The position numbers and the translations under genes are program-made. Source: Ancrocorticia sp052089425 (GTDB lineage Bacteria > Actinomycetota > Actinomycetes > Actinomycetales > Actinomycetaceae). From it: DNA of 64,000 nt. Location: NCBI RefSeq assembly GCF_052089425.1, contig NZ_JBQCZW010000008.1, positions 1 to 64,000 of the forward strand, read 5' to 3'. Of the stretch, positions 25,142-33,858 are shown piece by piece; positions within the stretch are counted from its first letter, which is position 1, and each line of letters opens with the position of its first letter. The notes beneath the pieces are model-generated. The model did no database searches. It saw nothing but the letters and a program-made list of their open reading frames with translations, and was not told the DNA's origin.

Positions 25142-25250
25142 CCGCGAGATCGTGGGTGGGTACGGCTGGGAGCGGAATCTCAGCCCCGTGTGCCCACGGC
25201 GGGGCCAAAGCGTGCAAAAATGGGGGTGCAAACCATGGGGCAAGGAGCTT

Positions 25251-26771
25251 ATGAGCCAATCACATAACGAGCCGTCAGTGCACGGAGACGTCGATGACAT
25301 TCGGTCCGGGCGTGGCACCGCCCTGCAGGCAGATCCCGCCTACCTTGGCGACTGGGCCGGAGACGGCTTGGAACGCGATGAACGCACTGCGCTTCGCCGG
25401 GTAGAGAGTCTCGATGCTGGCATTGAACGCGAAGAGGGCGTTGATATTGAGTACCGCCAAGTGCGCTTGGAACGCGTGGTACTCGTTGGCCTGTGGAACG
25501 GCGGCACCGAAGAGGCGGCCGAGGATTCCCTACGCGAGCTTGCCGCACTGGCCGAAACCGCAGGATCCGTTGTACTTGATGGCATCATTCAGCGCCGCGA
25601 TACACCTGACCCCAGCACGTATCTGGGCAAGGGGAAGGCGCACGAGCTGGCCGAGATGGTGGCATCGCTATCCGCCGATACGGTGATTGTTGATTCAGAG
25701 CTTGCACCATCCCAGCGGCGCGCGCTGGAGGACGTGGTGGATGTGAAAGTCATCGACCGCACGGCGCTCATTCTGGACATCTTTGCTCGGCACGCAAAGT
25801 CGCGCGAAGGAAAGGCACAGGTGGAGCTGGCCCAGCTCGAATACCTACTTCCCCGGCTGCGCGGCTGGGGCGATTCGATGTCTCGCCAGGCCGGTGGCCG
25901 GGTTGCCGGGGGCGCCGGAATCGGCTCGCGAGGCCCTGGCGAAACCCAGATCGAACTTGATAGGCGCCGTATTCGTACACGGATGGCTAAGCTTCGCCGC
26001 GACATCTCCAAGATGAGTCCGGCGCGCGAGCAGCAACGATCTGAGCGAAGGGGGAACCGCGTGCCCTCTGTCGCCGTCGTCGGCTATACGAACGCGGGGA
26101 AATCTTCTCTATTGAACAAACTGACCGGGGCGGGCGTTCTGGTGGAAAACGCTCTCTTCGCAACTCTGGACCCCACGGTCCGGCGTGCGGAAACGCGCGA
26201 CGGGCGCGAATATACGATGTCGGATACGGTGGGGTTCGTCCGTCAACTTCCCACTCAATTGGTTGAGGCCTTCCGCTCCACGTTAGAGGAGGCGGGGGAG
26301 GCCGATGTTCTCCTGCATGTGGTGGATGCCTCCCACCATGATCCAGTGGGACAGGTGAGCGCCGTTCACGAGGTTCTTCGTGACGTCCCCGGTGCTCAGA
26401 AGGCTCGGGAGATCATCGTGTTGTCCAAGGCGGATCTGGCCGATCCGGTGGATATCGCGGCGCTGCGCTCGCGGTACCCCGGAAGCGTGGCGGTTTCGTG
26501 CCTGACCGGCGAGGGTCTTGATGAACTCACGGACGTCATTGACGAGGCCCTGCCGCGCCCCACGATCGAAATCAGCACCGTTGTTCCCTATGCAGATGGA
26601 TCGCTTCTCTCGCGGATTCATGACTCGGGCCAGTTGATCGAGCCCGTTCAGTATCGCGAATCGGGTACGTGGGTGCACGCTCTAGTCTCTCAGGAACTCG
26701 CCGCTGCTCTGGACGAATCCGCCGCCTCTGCACCATCGCCGGAACCTCTCAGTGAGGCAGAGGAGCAGTGA
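25251..26771 (+). CDS. hflX: GTPase HflX
   Basis: A ribosome-splitting GTPase that rescues stalled ribosomes in stress. The N-terminal HflX domain (about residues 60-230) contains DPSTYLGKGKAHEL and the glycine-rich GGRVAGGAGIGSRGPGET. The G domain has G1 GYTNAGKSS, G3 DTVGFVRQLP and G4 as SKAD in place of NKxD. The start ATG 25251 is chosen for the AAGGAG seven bases ahead. The product is 506 residues. It overlaps dinG by 4 bp (GTGA). Confidence 0.93.
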   Translation: MSQSHNEPSVHGDVDDIRSGRGTALQADPAYLGDWAGDGLERDERTALRRVESLDAGIEREEGVDIEYRQVRLERVVLVGLWNGGTEEAAEDSLRELAALAETAGSVVLDGIIQRRDTPDPSTYLGKGKAHELAEMVASLSADTVIVDSELAPSQRRALEDVVDVKVIDRTALILDIFARHAKSREGKAQVELAQLEYLLPRLRGWGDSMSRQAGGRVAGGAGIGSRGPGETQIELDRRRIRTRMAKLRRDISKMSPAREQQRSERRGNRVPSVAVVGYTNAGKSSLLNKLTGAGVLVENALFATLDPTVRRAETRDGREYTMSDTVGFVRQLPTQLVEAFRSTLEEAGEADVLLHVVDASHHDPVGQVSAVHEVLRDVPGAQKAREIIVLSKADLADPVDIAALRSRYPGSVAVSCLTGEGLDELTDVIDEALPRPTIEISTVVPYADGSLLSRIHDSGQLIEPVQYRESGTWVHALVSQELAAALDESAASAPSPEPLSEAEEQ

Positions 26772-28696
26772 CGAAGAAGGTTGGGCAGATCCTCGACGCC
26801 GTTGTGGAGGGTCTGGGTGGCTCGCGCCGTGAAGGCCAGGCCACAATGGCCGAGCGAGTGACCGAAGCGTTGGAAAGTGATGGTCACCTGCTCGTGCAGG
26901 CCGGAACCGGTACTGGTAAATCGATCGGCTACCTCGCGCCTGCGATGTACTGGGCCGTGACCTCGGACCATCCCGTCATTATCTCCACGGCTACGCTCGC
27001 GCTTCAGCGCCAAATCCTCCTTCAGGATTCGCCGCGAGTAGCCAAAGCGGTGACTGCCACCACGGGTAAAACGCCCAAGGTGGCCTTGCTCAAGGGGTGG
27101 AACAACTACGTCTGCCTGCGTAAGGCAACGGGAGGTTATCCGGAAGAAGACGCGCTCATATCGCGGGCGGTGGGCGAATACGGGGCAACGGCAACTGGTG
27201 AAGAGGTCACGCGGCTGCGCGAATGGGCGATGTCCACCGATACGGGTGACCGCGACGATCTTGTCCCCGGGGTGAGCGATCGGGCGTGGCGGCAGGTTTC
27301 CCTCAGCAAACCCGAATGCATCGGCAACAAGTGCCCACTGCGCGATTCGTGCTTTCCCCTGCTTGCGCGTGGGGTTGCCGAAGATGCCGATGTGGTGATC
27401 ACCAATCACTCGATGCTCGGCATCCAAAGCGCGGGAACGCCGGTGCTGCCGGAAGCGGGTGCCTATGTTGTTGACGAGGCGCACGATCTTGTTGACCGTG
27501 TCACCAGCCAGCTCACGTCCTCCATATCGGCACCCGAGGTGGCGGGGCTTGCGCGCCTGCTGCGCCGGGAGAAGATATTGGCCACCGATCTGGAAGCGGC
27601 AGGCCAAGCGGTGGGTGATGCTCTGGACGGCATGAGTGACGGCAGAGTCACCACAATGCCGAACGCCTTAGCCGATGCACTCCTCACGCTGCTCGGGGAA
27701 CTCCAGCAGGCAAACTCCGATGTGGCCGACCTCCCGGGCAAGGATGAATCTGATGCTGCGGCCAAGAGCGTGGCGCGCGGGCGGGTTCAGGGGCTGGCGG
27801 ATGTGGTGGAGCGGCTGCTCTCCGATGAACGCTCAAGCGGGAAACTCGTCACGTGGGTCCAACGGGATATGGATGACCGTCCCTCCCTGCACGTGGCGCC
27901 GCTGGATGTTTCCACCTCGCTCGCGGACCACCTGTTCGAAGCCAAGCCAGCGGTGCTGACCTCCGCCACACTGGAGCTCGGTGGTTCCTTCCAACATGTG
28001 GCCACCGAGGTAGGTTTCACCTACCCGAGTCAGGGCCCGTGGGATGGGGTGGATGTGGGCTCACCGTTCGACTACACGAAGCAGGGAATCTTGTATGTAG
28101 CCGAGCACCTGCCCACACCGGGACGCGATGGCTACGGGGAAGAGCAACTGCGCGAGATCACCGAATTGATTGAGGCAAGCGGCGGCGGAGCGCTGTGCCT
28201 GTTCACCTCGCGCCGCGGGGCCGAACGAGCTGCTGAATACGTGCGCGAACATGGACAAACTCCTGTGCTCGTTCAGGGAGAGGACCAGCTGCCCACCCTC
28301 GTGCGGGAGTTCAGCGAGAACGATGAGGTGTCCCTCTTTGGGACGCTGTCCCTGTGGCAGGGCGTGGACGTTCCGGGGCGGACGTGCCGGCTGGTCATCA
28401 TTGACCGTATTCCCTTCCCACGGCCGGACGAGCCTCTCTCGCAGGCTCGCACTCAGGCTGTCAGCGCGAGCGGGGGTAACGGCTTCATGCAGGTGGCTGC
28501 TGCTCACGCGGCGCTTCTGCTGGCGCAGGGTGCGGGAAGGCTCGTGCGGCGCACAGACGATAAGGGGGTTGTGGCGATCTTGGATCCTCGGCTGCGTACT
28601 GCCCGATATGCCGGATTCCTCCTCTCCTCGCTTCCGCCCATGTGGCGCACAACGGACGCCACGGTGGTGCGAGAAGTGCTTGCCCGGCTGCGTTGA
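26768..28696 (+). CDS. dinG: DinG-family ATP-dependent DNA helicase
   Basis: An XPD-like 5'-3' helicase for unwinding D-loops, R-loops or damaged DNA. Walker A is AGTGTGKSIGYLAP near residue 48. Four iron-sulfur cluster cysteines are seen: one in NYVCLRK, two in PECIGNKC and one in RDSCF. The DEAH box is VDEAHDL, and later motifs are TSATLELGG and LWQGVDVPG. At 642 residues it lacks the N-terminal exonuclease of the Bacillus form. GTG overlaps the hflX stop. No LexA box was found in front of it. Confidence 0.92.
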   Translation: MTKKVGQILDAVVEGLGGSRREGQATMAERVTEALESDGHLLVQAGTGTGKSIGYLAPAMYWAVTSDHPVIISTATLALQRQILLQDSPRVAKAVTATTGKTPKVALLKGWNNYVCLRKATGGYPEEDALISRAVGEYGATATGEEVTRLREWAMSTDTGDRDDLVPGVSDRAWRQVSLSKPECIGNKCPLRDSCFPLLARGVAEDADVVITNHSMLGIQSAGTPVLPEAGAYVVDEAHDLVDRVTSQLTSSISAPEVAGLARLLRREKILATDLEAAGQAVGDALDGMSDGRVTTMPNALADALLTLLGELQQANSDVADLPGKDESDAAAKSVARGRVQGLADVVERLLSDERSSGKLVTWVQRDMDDRPSLHVAPLDVSTSLADHLFEAKPAVLTSATLELGGSFQHVATEVGFTYPSQGPWDGVDVGSPFDYTKQGILYVAEHLPTPGRDGYGEEQLREITELIEASGGGALCLFTSRRGAERAAEYVREHGQTPVLVQGEDQLPTLVREFSENDEVSLFGTLSLWQGVDVPGRTCRLVIIDRIPFPRPDEPLSQARTQAVSASGGNGFMQVAAAHAALLLAQGAGRLVRRTDDKGVVAILDPRLRTARYAGFLLSSLPPMWRTTDATVVREVLARLR

Positions 28697-28801
28697 GTGT
28701 TGGTAGATGTGAGTTTTCGTTTTAGGGCGGCGAGTTACTCAACAAGTCCGTAAACTAGGGGTCGTGGCAGAACTGCTGCCCCTAATGTGTGAGGAGTTGC
28801 T

Positions 28802-29812
28802 GTGACAAGCACACCTGAAGTCCAATCAGTTGTTGATCCCCAACCGCCCGCCGCTACAGCACCAGATAAAGGCTCAAAACTCGCCGTCATCGGAGCCGGA
28901 GCCGTGGGCTCCGCATGCGTATACGCTTCCATGATCAAGGGAGTTGCACGCGAATACGCTCTGTATGACATTGCCGAAACGAAGGTCAAGGCTGAAGCTT
29001 TGGACATCGCTCAGGGATCCCAGTTTGCCCCGGTGGCAACGGTTGAAGGGTCCTCTGACATGGCGGTCATTAAGGACGCAGACGTTGTGGTGATCACCGC
29101 CGGAGCCAAGCAGAAGCCCGGACAATCACGGCTGGACCTCGCCGGGGCCACGATCAACATCATGAAGGATGTGATCCCTAAGGCGGTGGAGCAGGCACCG
29201 AACGCCGTGTTCCTTATGGTGGCTAATCCAGTCGATGTTGTCACGTACGCGGGGCTCAAGATTTCTGGAATGAGCCCCAATCAGTTCTTCGGTTCGGGCA
29301 CCGTGCTGGATTCATCGCGGCTGCGCTACCTCATCGCTCAGCACTGCGGCGTATCCGCCCAGACTGTCCACGCGTACATTGCCGGTGAACACGGCGATTC
29401 GGAAATTCCCCTGTGGTCCTCGGCCACCATCGGTGCCGTTCCACTTCTTCAGTGGGGCGAAACGGTTGATGGAGAGCGCTTGGACGAGGGACTGCGCGAA
29501 TCGATCCACCACGAGGTGGTCAACTCCGCCTACTCGATTATTGAAGGCAAGGGCGCCACAAACTACGCGATCGGTCTATCCGTTGCGCAGATTGCTGGAA
29601 CTATTCTTCGCGACGAGCGGCGAATCCTTCCGGTATCCACCCTGCTGGATGATTGGATGGGAATCTCGGACGTCTGCATGTCCGTCCCCACCATCGTTGG
29701 ACGCGCAGGTGTTGGCCGGCGCTTAGTTCCCGTTGTCACGCCTGATGAGTACAGGGGCCTTCGCGCCTCTGCCGATTCCATCCGTCAGGTCGCGGCGAAG
29801 TTTGGGGTCTAA
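28802..29812 (+). CDS. ldh: L-lactate dehydrogenase
   Basis: It reduces pyruvate to L-lactate with NADH, which regenerates NAD in fermentation. The Rossmann loop is VIGAGAVGSACVYA. GAKQKPGQSRLDLAGATINI contains the mobile-loop glutamine and arginine (split here by position), and the proton-relay histidine is in IAGEHGDSEIPLW. The residue pattern QKPGQSR supports lactate over malate as product. The 336-residue product starts at GTG with GAGGAG ahead. It interrupts the hflX-lexA order known from mycobacteria. It ends before a shared terminator. Confidence 0.93.
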   Translation: MTSTPEVQSVVDPQPPAATAPDKGSKLAVIGAGAVGSACVYASMIKGVAREYALYDIAETKVKAEALDIAQGSQFAPVATVEGSSDMAVIKDADVVVITAGAKQKPGQSRLDLAGATINIMKDVIPKAVEQAPNAVFLMVANPVDVVTYAGLKISGMSPNQFFGSGTVLDSSRLRYLIAQHCGVSAQTVHAYIAGEHGDSEIPLWSSATIGAVPLLQWGETVDGERLDEGLRESIHHEVVNSAYSIIEGKGATNYAIGLSVAQIAGTILRDERRILPVSTLLDDWMGISDVCMSVPTIVGRAGVGRRLVPVVTPDEYRGLRASADSIRQVAAKFGV

Positions 29813-29835
29813 AGTCAAGCAAGAGGCATAACGTC

Positions 29836-29871
29836 AAAGGCGGGAGCAGCTCAATGGCTGTTCCCGCCTTT
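29836..29871. terminator. Bidirectional terminator between ldh and lexA
   Basis: AAAGGCGGGA (29836-29845) pairs with TCCCGCCTTT (29862-29871). The stem continues through a G-U pair and AGC/GCT to a 6-nt loop, about 15 bp in all. Both strands end in short T-runs, serving the convergent ldh and lexA. Confidence 0.85.
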
Positions 29872-29896
29872 ACTGGTTCCAGTACTCACCCCGTCA

Positions 29897-30610
29897 CTAC
29901 AGCGAGCGAAGAACCGTCACTACCCGCCCTAAAATATCGGCGTCATCTGCCGGGATTGGGGAGAATGCAGCGTTCCTCGGCAACAGAGTCACGTGCTTGT
30001 TGGAGCGCTGGAGGACTTTGACGGTTGCCTCACCTTCCAGCATGGCCGCAACGATCTCCCCATTTTCTGCTGTTGGCTGGCGCCGGACAATCACCCAATC
30101 ACCATCGCAAATGGCAGCGTCAATCATCGAATCGCCACTCACCTTCAGGGCGAAGAGCTCACCATTTCCCGTCAGTTGTCGAGGCAGAGGGAAAACGTCC
30201 TCCACGTGCTGTTCAGCCAAGATGGGTTGGCCGGCGGCGATGCGCCCAACAACCGGCACGTTAGTGGGCGAGGAAACGGAAAACGAATCATCGCCGGATT
30301 CAAAGGTTGGCGATGATTCGGTGCGTGGCGCAGCGCGCCGCGGACGCAACTGGACGGTAGGTGCCTGCTCCTGCGTGCCGTAGGCCAAGCCTTCGTCAGT
30401 GAGTTCCATGGTCCGGGGGCGGCGCGTATCACGCTGCAAAAAGCCCTTATCCGCGAGGATATCCAACTGATACTTGACCGAGGATGTCGAGGACAGGCCA
30501 ACTTCTTGCCCAATCTCCCGAATGGTGGGCGCGTAGTGATTCCGCAGCGTGTGGTCACGAATGCACGCTAGGACGGCAGCCTGGCGTTTGGTGAGTTTTT
30601 CCTCAGCCAT
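29897..30610 (-). CDS. lexA: SOS repressor LexA
   Basis: It represses SOS genes until RecA filaments make it cut itself. The winged helix-turn-helix is at residues 1-75 with YAPTIREIGQEVGLSSTSSVKYQLDIL in parts. The cleavage site is the Ala-Gly of RIAAGQP near residue 123. The catalytic serine is in KVSGDSMIDA and the lysine in GEATVKVLQ. At 237 residues it is normal for actinobacteria. AGAAAGGAC precedes the ATG. LexA-box-like sites in the region upstream imply autoregulation. Confidence 0.96.
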   Translation of the reverse strand: MAEEKLTKRQAAVLACIRDHTLRNHYAPTIREIGQEVGLSSTSSVKYQLDILADKGFLQRDTRRPRTMELTDEGLAYGTQEQAPTVQLRPRRAAPRTESSPTFESGDDSFSVSSPTNVPVVGRIAAGQPILAEQHVEDVFPLPRQLTGNGELFALKVSGDSMIDAAICDGDWVIVRRQPTAENGEIVAAMLEGEATVKVLQRSNKHVTLLPRNAAFSPIPADDADILGRVVTVLRSL

Positions 30611-30695
30611 GGGTGTGGGTCCTTTCTGGATCCAAAAGGTGTGGGAGCCCTCTGTTTGACTTCATTTACAGGATACCTGCTAGGCAGGCGCCGGC

Positions 30696-30709
30696 CAAAC
30701 ACTTGTTCT
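30696..30709. promoter_or_regulatory. Imperfect LexA box upstream of lexA
   Basis: CAAAC-ACTT-GTTCT differs from CGAAC-N4-GTTCG by one base in each arm. It lies 86 bp before the lexA start and is a likely autoregulatory site. Confidence 0.55.
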
Positions 30710-30776
30710 ACCGCGTGTCGAACAAACCTTCTAGACAAGGTCGCGCCAACCCTGTAGGCTACAAACAGATGTTCGA

Positions 30777-30790
30777 CGAACCTTAGTTCG
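30777..30790. promoter_or_regulatory. LexA box of the divS-like gene
   Basis: CGAAC-CTTA-GTTCG matches the consensus in both arms. It ends at the base before the AAGGAG ribosome site of the 30802 gene, so it lies at or just after the transcription start. Confidence 0.8.
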
Positions 30791-30801
30791 AAGGAGTAAT
30801 T

Positions 30802-31239
30802 ATGAGTGTTCAACCGCTTGTTGCCGCAGATTCGCCGGTTGCTGCCCCGCGCAGAACACTGCGCGTTGTACCGGAAGCTGGTCGCCAGCGCGCCACAATC
30901 GATCGTTCTGCAGAACCCATGATCGATGGCAGCCACAGCGAGGCTGGCACACTCCGTCTGGTCCGTATGGGGGAGCGCAGGAAGCCCATCGCTCCGCGGA
31001 CAGTTTCAGTTCACCCAGATTCGGCTAGGCCCATGGCAGCCCATCGGACGGCTTCAGTTCAGCGAACCGGGTTCGATATCGCGTTCAACGTGGCGGCGGT
31101 GGCAGTCATTGCTCTCGCCCTGCTGGTACTCGGGATCGTGTTGGCGATCGTCTCAAGCCCTGAGGTGGGCGCCGTCGCGTCCGCGCAGGTTCACGCATCG
31201 CTCCCTGAGATAATCGGCAGTGCCAACCCTTTGGGGTAG
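30802..31239 (+). CDS. Putative SOS-induced cell division inhibitor (DivS/Rv2719c position)
   Basis: The 145-residue product has a basic, Pro/Arg-rich N-terminal region of about 90 residues, one membrane helix at about 94-117 (VAAVAVIALALLVLGIVLAI) and a short outside tail. No LysM or enzymatic domain is seen. It diverges from lexA, follows a perfect LexA box and precedes nrdR. This is the position of mycobacterial Rv2719c and of corynebacterial divS, SOS genes that block septum formation. Function is inferred from position, regulation and topology only. The ATG has AAGGAG five bases ahead. Confidence 0.68.
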   Translation: MSVQPLVAADSPVAAPRRTLRVVPEAGRQRATIDRSAEPMIDGSHSEAGTLRLVRMGERRKPIAPRTVSVHPDSARPMAAHRTASVQRTGFDIAFNVAAVAVIALALLVLGIVLAIVSSPEVGAVASAQVHASLPEIIGSANPLG

Positions 31240-31296
31240 GAATCGGTTGCACGCGGTGTCTTGTTCTCCTATGACGTAGGAGCGCGTTGTAGTTGC

Positions 31297-31302
31297 TAGA
31301 AT
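31297..31302 (+). promoter_or_regulatory. -10 box TAGAAT of leaderless nrdR
   Basis: TAGAAT ends six bases before ATG 31309, which encodes the canonical NrdR start MHCPFC. Confidence 0.6.
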
Positions 31303-31308
31303 TTGCGC

Positions 31309-31794
31309 ATGCATTGTCCGTTTTGCCGGCATCCCGATTCGCGCGTCATCGATTCACGTACAACTGATGACGGTCAAGCGATTAGGCGTAGGCGCGAGTG
31401 TCCGAACTGTAAGCGGCGTTTCTCCACGATGGAAACAGCAAGCCTGATCGTACTGAAGCGCTCGGGCTCCTCTGAGCCGTTTTCACGCGAGAAGATTATC
31501 TCTGGAGTTGGAAAGGCATGTCAGGGCCGTCCAGTCGGAGAAGACGATCTAGCGCTTCTGGCTCAGCAGGTTGAGGAAAAGGTGCGCGCCTCCGGAAGCT
31601 CACAGATCGACGCCCATGAGATCGGCCTAGCGATTCTGGAACCGCTGCGCGAACTGGACGATATCGCCTACCTGCGCTTTGCCTCCGTGTACTCGAGCTT
31701 CCAAACTCTCAATGATTTTGAACAGGCCATCGCCGATCTGCGCAACCATCAAGCAGACAAGGCATCTGACGGTCCAGCGGGCAGTGGCAGCTAG
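31309..31794 (+). CDS. nrdR: Transcriptional repressor NrdR
   Basis: It represses ribonucleotide reductase genes in response to dATP/ATP. The N-terminal zinc ribbon has CPFC and CPNC (residues 3-6 and 31-34 approximately), and an ATP-cone domain covers about 49-139 with LKRSGSSEPFSREKI. The ATG 31309 is favoured over TTG 31303 because the protein then begins MHCPFC, as in the family, and because of the -10 box spacing. The product is 161 residues. Its stop overlaps the stop of the convergent fadD-like gene in the bases CTAG. Confidence 0.95.
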   Translation: MHCPFCRHPDSRVIDSRTTDDGQAIRRRRECPNCKRRFSTMETASLIVLKRSGSSEPFSREKIISGVGKACQGRPVGEDDLALLAQQVEEKVRASGSSQIDAHEIGLAILEPLRELDDIAYLRFASVYSSFQTLNDFEQAIADLRNHQADKASDGPAGSGS

Positions 31795-33803
31795 CTCTGT
31801 GGGGATTGATCAGGCGTATCGCCGGCGCCGCCATCGTTCTGCTGCTTGCCCCACTTACTGAGCCAAGCCGAGAAGGCTTCCTTGGAGATTCCTTGGCGGT
31901 GTAGCTGATCAGAAAGATCCTCGCGGCCCTTATCGCCGTTATCGCTGTCCATATACTTTTCTTGAAGTCCTTCGATGGATTCTCCAAGCGAGCCCAGCCA
32001 TTCCTGAAGCTGCTCTCTGGTGGCGTTGTACTGCTCAGACAGGACTGCCGTCAGGTTCTCCATAGCTGCACTGGCCGCGCCGGTTGCCTCCGAGGCCTTG
32101 GCGCGCCACTGGCCGGCGCTCAGCTCGAAATCGTCAAGCTGTTCTTTGATCGAGCGGCGCATCACCTTGCCCAGTTGGGAGCGCGGGAGATCCTCCACCA
32201 CGGCGATGGATCGAGGAATCGCATAGTGGGAGAGCTTGTCATAGGCCCACCTGCGCACCATATCCAGATCTACCGTGGTGTCGGGTTCAAGAACGAGGGC
32301 CGCCACAACGGATTCGCCGCGATTGTCATCTGGCATTCCGATCACTGCGACATCGCGAATGCCGGGCATAGCGCGCAGAACATCTTCGACCTGTGTGGGA
32401 TACACGTTGAAGCCACCTTGGATGATCATTTCCTTGGCGCGATCTGCCATGACGATGAACCCATCCTCCCACCGGCCCAGATCGCCAGTGCGCAACCAGC
32501 CGTCATAGAACGCGGCGGCCGATTCGTCCGGCTCGCCCAGATAGCCGTGGAAAACCTGCGGGCCACGCACCAAGATTTCCCCTACATCATCGGCGTCGCG
32601 GGACAGATCCTCCGGATCGGCGATACGAACTTCTGTTGACGGGAAGGGAACGCCCAGTGTTGAGGGACGCCGCTCGGATGACACGGGGGAGCCTGCGATG
32701 ATTGGGCTGGCTTCTGACATGCCGTAGCCCTCGATGATGAGGCCACCGGAGGCTTCCTCCCACTGGGCAGCAAGTTCAGGGGAAAGGGCCATCGCTCCGG
32801 AGAAGCTCCATCGGATGGAGGTGAGATCTGCGGATGCCTCCGATTGTGCGGCTTGAAGGACGCGTGCATACATGGGCGCTACGCCGGGGAACAGAGTGAT
32901 GGGGCGGCGCTTCTGAGCTGCCAAGAAGGCGGGCACATCGAAGTTCGGCAGAATGACCAGTGTGGCGGCCTGCGCCACACCAATGCCAAGGATGGTTTGG
33001 AGCCCGAAGGCGTGGAAGAAGGGAAGCACTCCGGCGAAGGTTTCCTGGCCTGGCTGGATGCCGTTGACCCACAGGGTTGTCTGGGACACGTTCGCGGCAA
33101 TGTTGTGGTGGGTAAGCTGTACGGCCTTCGGTATCCCGGTGGTGCCGCCCGTGTGGATCAGTACGGCAACCTCATCCAGCGAGGGCGCCTCAATCTGAGT
33201 TTCTCGTGGAAGCAGGGGAGTCTTTTCCATGATGCGATCAAAAGACAGAATCCCGCTGGGCACTTTTCCGCGCAGCCGGGCCTTTTGCTCCTTCGCAGCC
33301 TTCACTGGAAGCTTGAGGAGCATGCGGGACGTCCACGGCAGAGCGGAAGACATATCCACGGAGAGGTAGGTCCTGCCGCGGAAATCGCCATCCTCCGTCA
33401 AGCGTTCGAGCGTCTGCTCCCACGCGATCACCACGGTGGCCCCGTGGCGCTCCAGCTGCTCGTGGAGTTCGCCGGTGGGAGCGAGCGGATTGTGTTCGGC
33501 CACCGTTGCACCCAAGGAAAGCACGGCGTAGAACGCCACAACATGCTGCGGACAGTTCGGCATGATGAGGCCAACAACATCCCCGTGGCGCACACCAGTG
33601 CGATAGAGCGCTGCCTGTGCCTTTCGCACGGCGTGGCGGAGCTCGCGGTAGGTGAACGTCCGCCCGAGGAAATCAACGGCGATGCGTTCGGGGAATTGAT
33701 TGGCCGCATCGAAGAGGTAGTGATCGATCGTTTGCGTGACTGCTGGTATCTCGGCCGGAACACCCGGGGCGTAGTGGGGTCTGGTCGATTCGCTCTGGGT
33801 CAT
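31791..33803 (-). CDS. Long-chain acyl-CoA ligase (FadD-like) with C-terminal extension
   Basis: An AMP-forming enzyme that activates fatty or other carboxylic acids to CoA thioesters. The adenylation core has VLIHTGGTTGIPKAVQLTHHN (in parts), GYGMSEASP and the hinge YDGWLRTGDLGRWEDGF. The C-terminal lysine is in RSQLGKVMRR. The core ends near residue 555. A further 115 residues or so follow, rich in Gln, Glu, Asp and Ser and predicted helical, ending in a disordered GGAGDTPDQSPQS. This tail is unusual. Of two adjacent ATGs the second (33803) has better spacing to AGGAAG. The substrate is unknown. Confidence 0.87.
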   Translation of the reverse strand: MTQSESTRPHYAPGVPAEIPAVTQTIDHYLFDAANQFPERIAVDFLGRTFTYRELRHAVRKAQAALYRTGVRHGDVVGLIMPNCPQHVVAFYAVLSLGATVAEHNPLAPTGELHEQLERHGATVVIAWEQTLERLTEDGDFRGRTYLSVDMSSALPWTSRMLLKLPVKAAKEQKARLRGKVPSGILSFDRIMEKTPLLPRETQIEAPSLDEVAVLIHTGGTTGIPKAVQLTHHNIAANVSQTTLWVNGIQPGQETFAGVLPFFHAFGLQTILGIGVAQAATLVILPNFDVPAFLAAQKRRPITLFPGVAPMYARVLQAAQSEASADLTSIRWSFSGAMALSPELAAQWEEASGGLIIEGYGMSEASPIIAGSPVSSERRPSTLGVPFPSTEVRIADPEDLSRDADDVGEILVRGPQVFHGYLGEPDESAAAFYDGWLRTGDLGRWEDGFIVMADRAKEMIIQGGFNVYPTQVEDVLRAMPGIRDVAVIGMPDDNRGESVVAALVLEPDTTVDLDMVRRWAYDKLSHYAIPRSIAVVEDLPRSQLGKVMRRSIKEQLDDFELSAGQWRAKASEATGAASAAMENLTAVLSEQYNATREQLQEWLGSLGESIEGLQEKYMDSDNGDKGREDLSDQLHRQGISKEAFSAWLSKWGKQQNDGGAGDTPDQSPQS

Positions 33804-33858
33804 CATCGCTTCCTACATAGCCGATTGGAACTCCAGCCATTCTAATCGCGAAAGCGAA

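Noticed and set aside
25130..25318. Longer start for the minus-strand methyltransferase
   Set aside because: The extra residues are Pro/Cys/His-rich and would overlap hflX. A clear -10 box sits six bases before GTG 25129.
30719..30732. Third LexA box CGAAC-AAAC-CTTCT as a firm site
   Set aside because: The right arm differs at two of five bases. It is mentioned only as a weak candidate.
32844..33845. 333-residue open frame antisense to the acyl-CoA ligase gene
   Set aside because: The opposite strand encodes clear adenylate-forming motifs. The antisense product is compositionally odd and unsupported.
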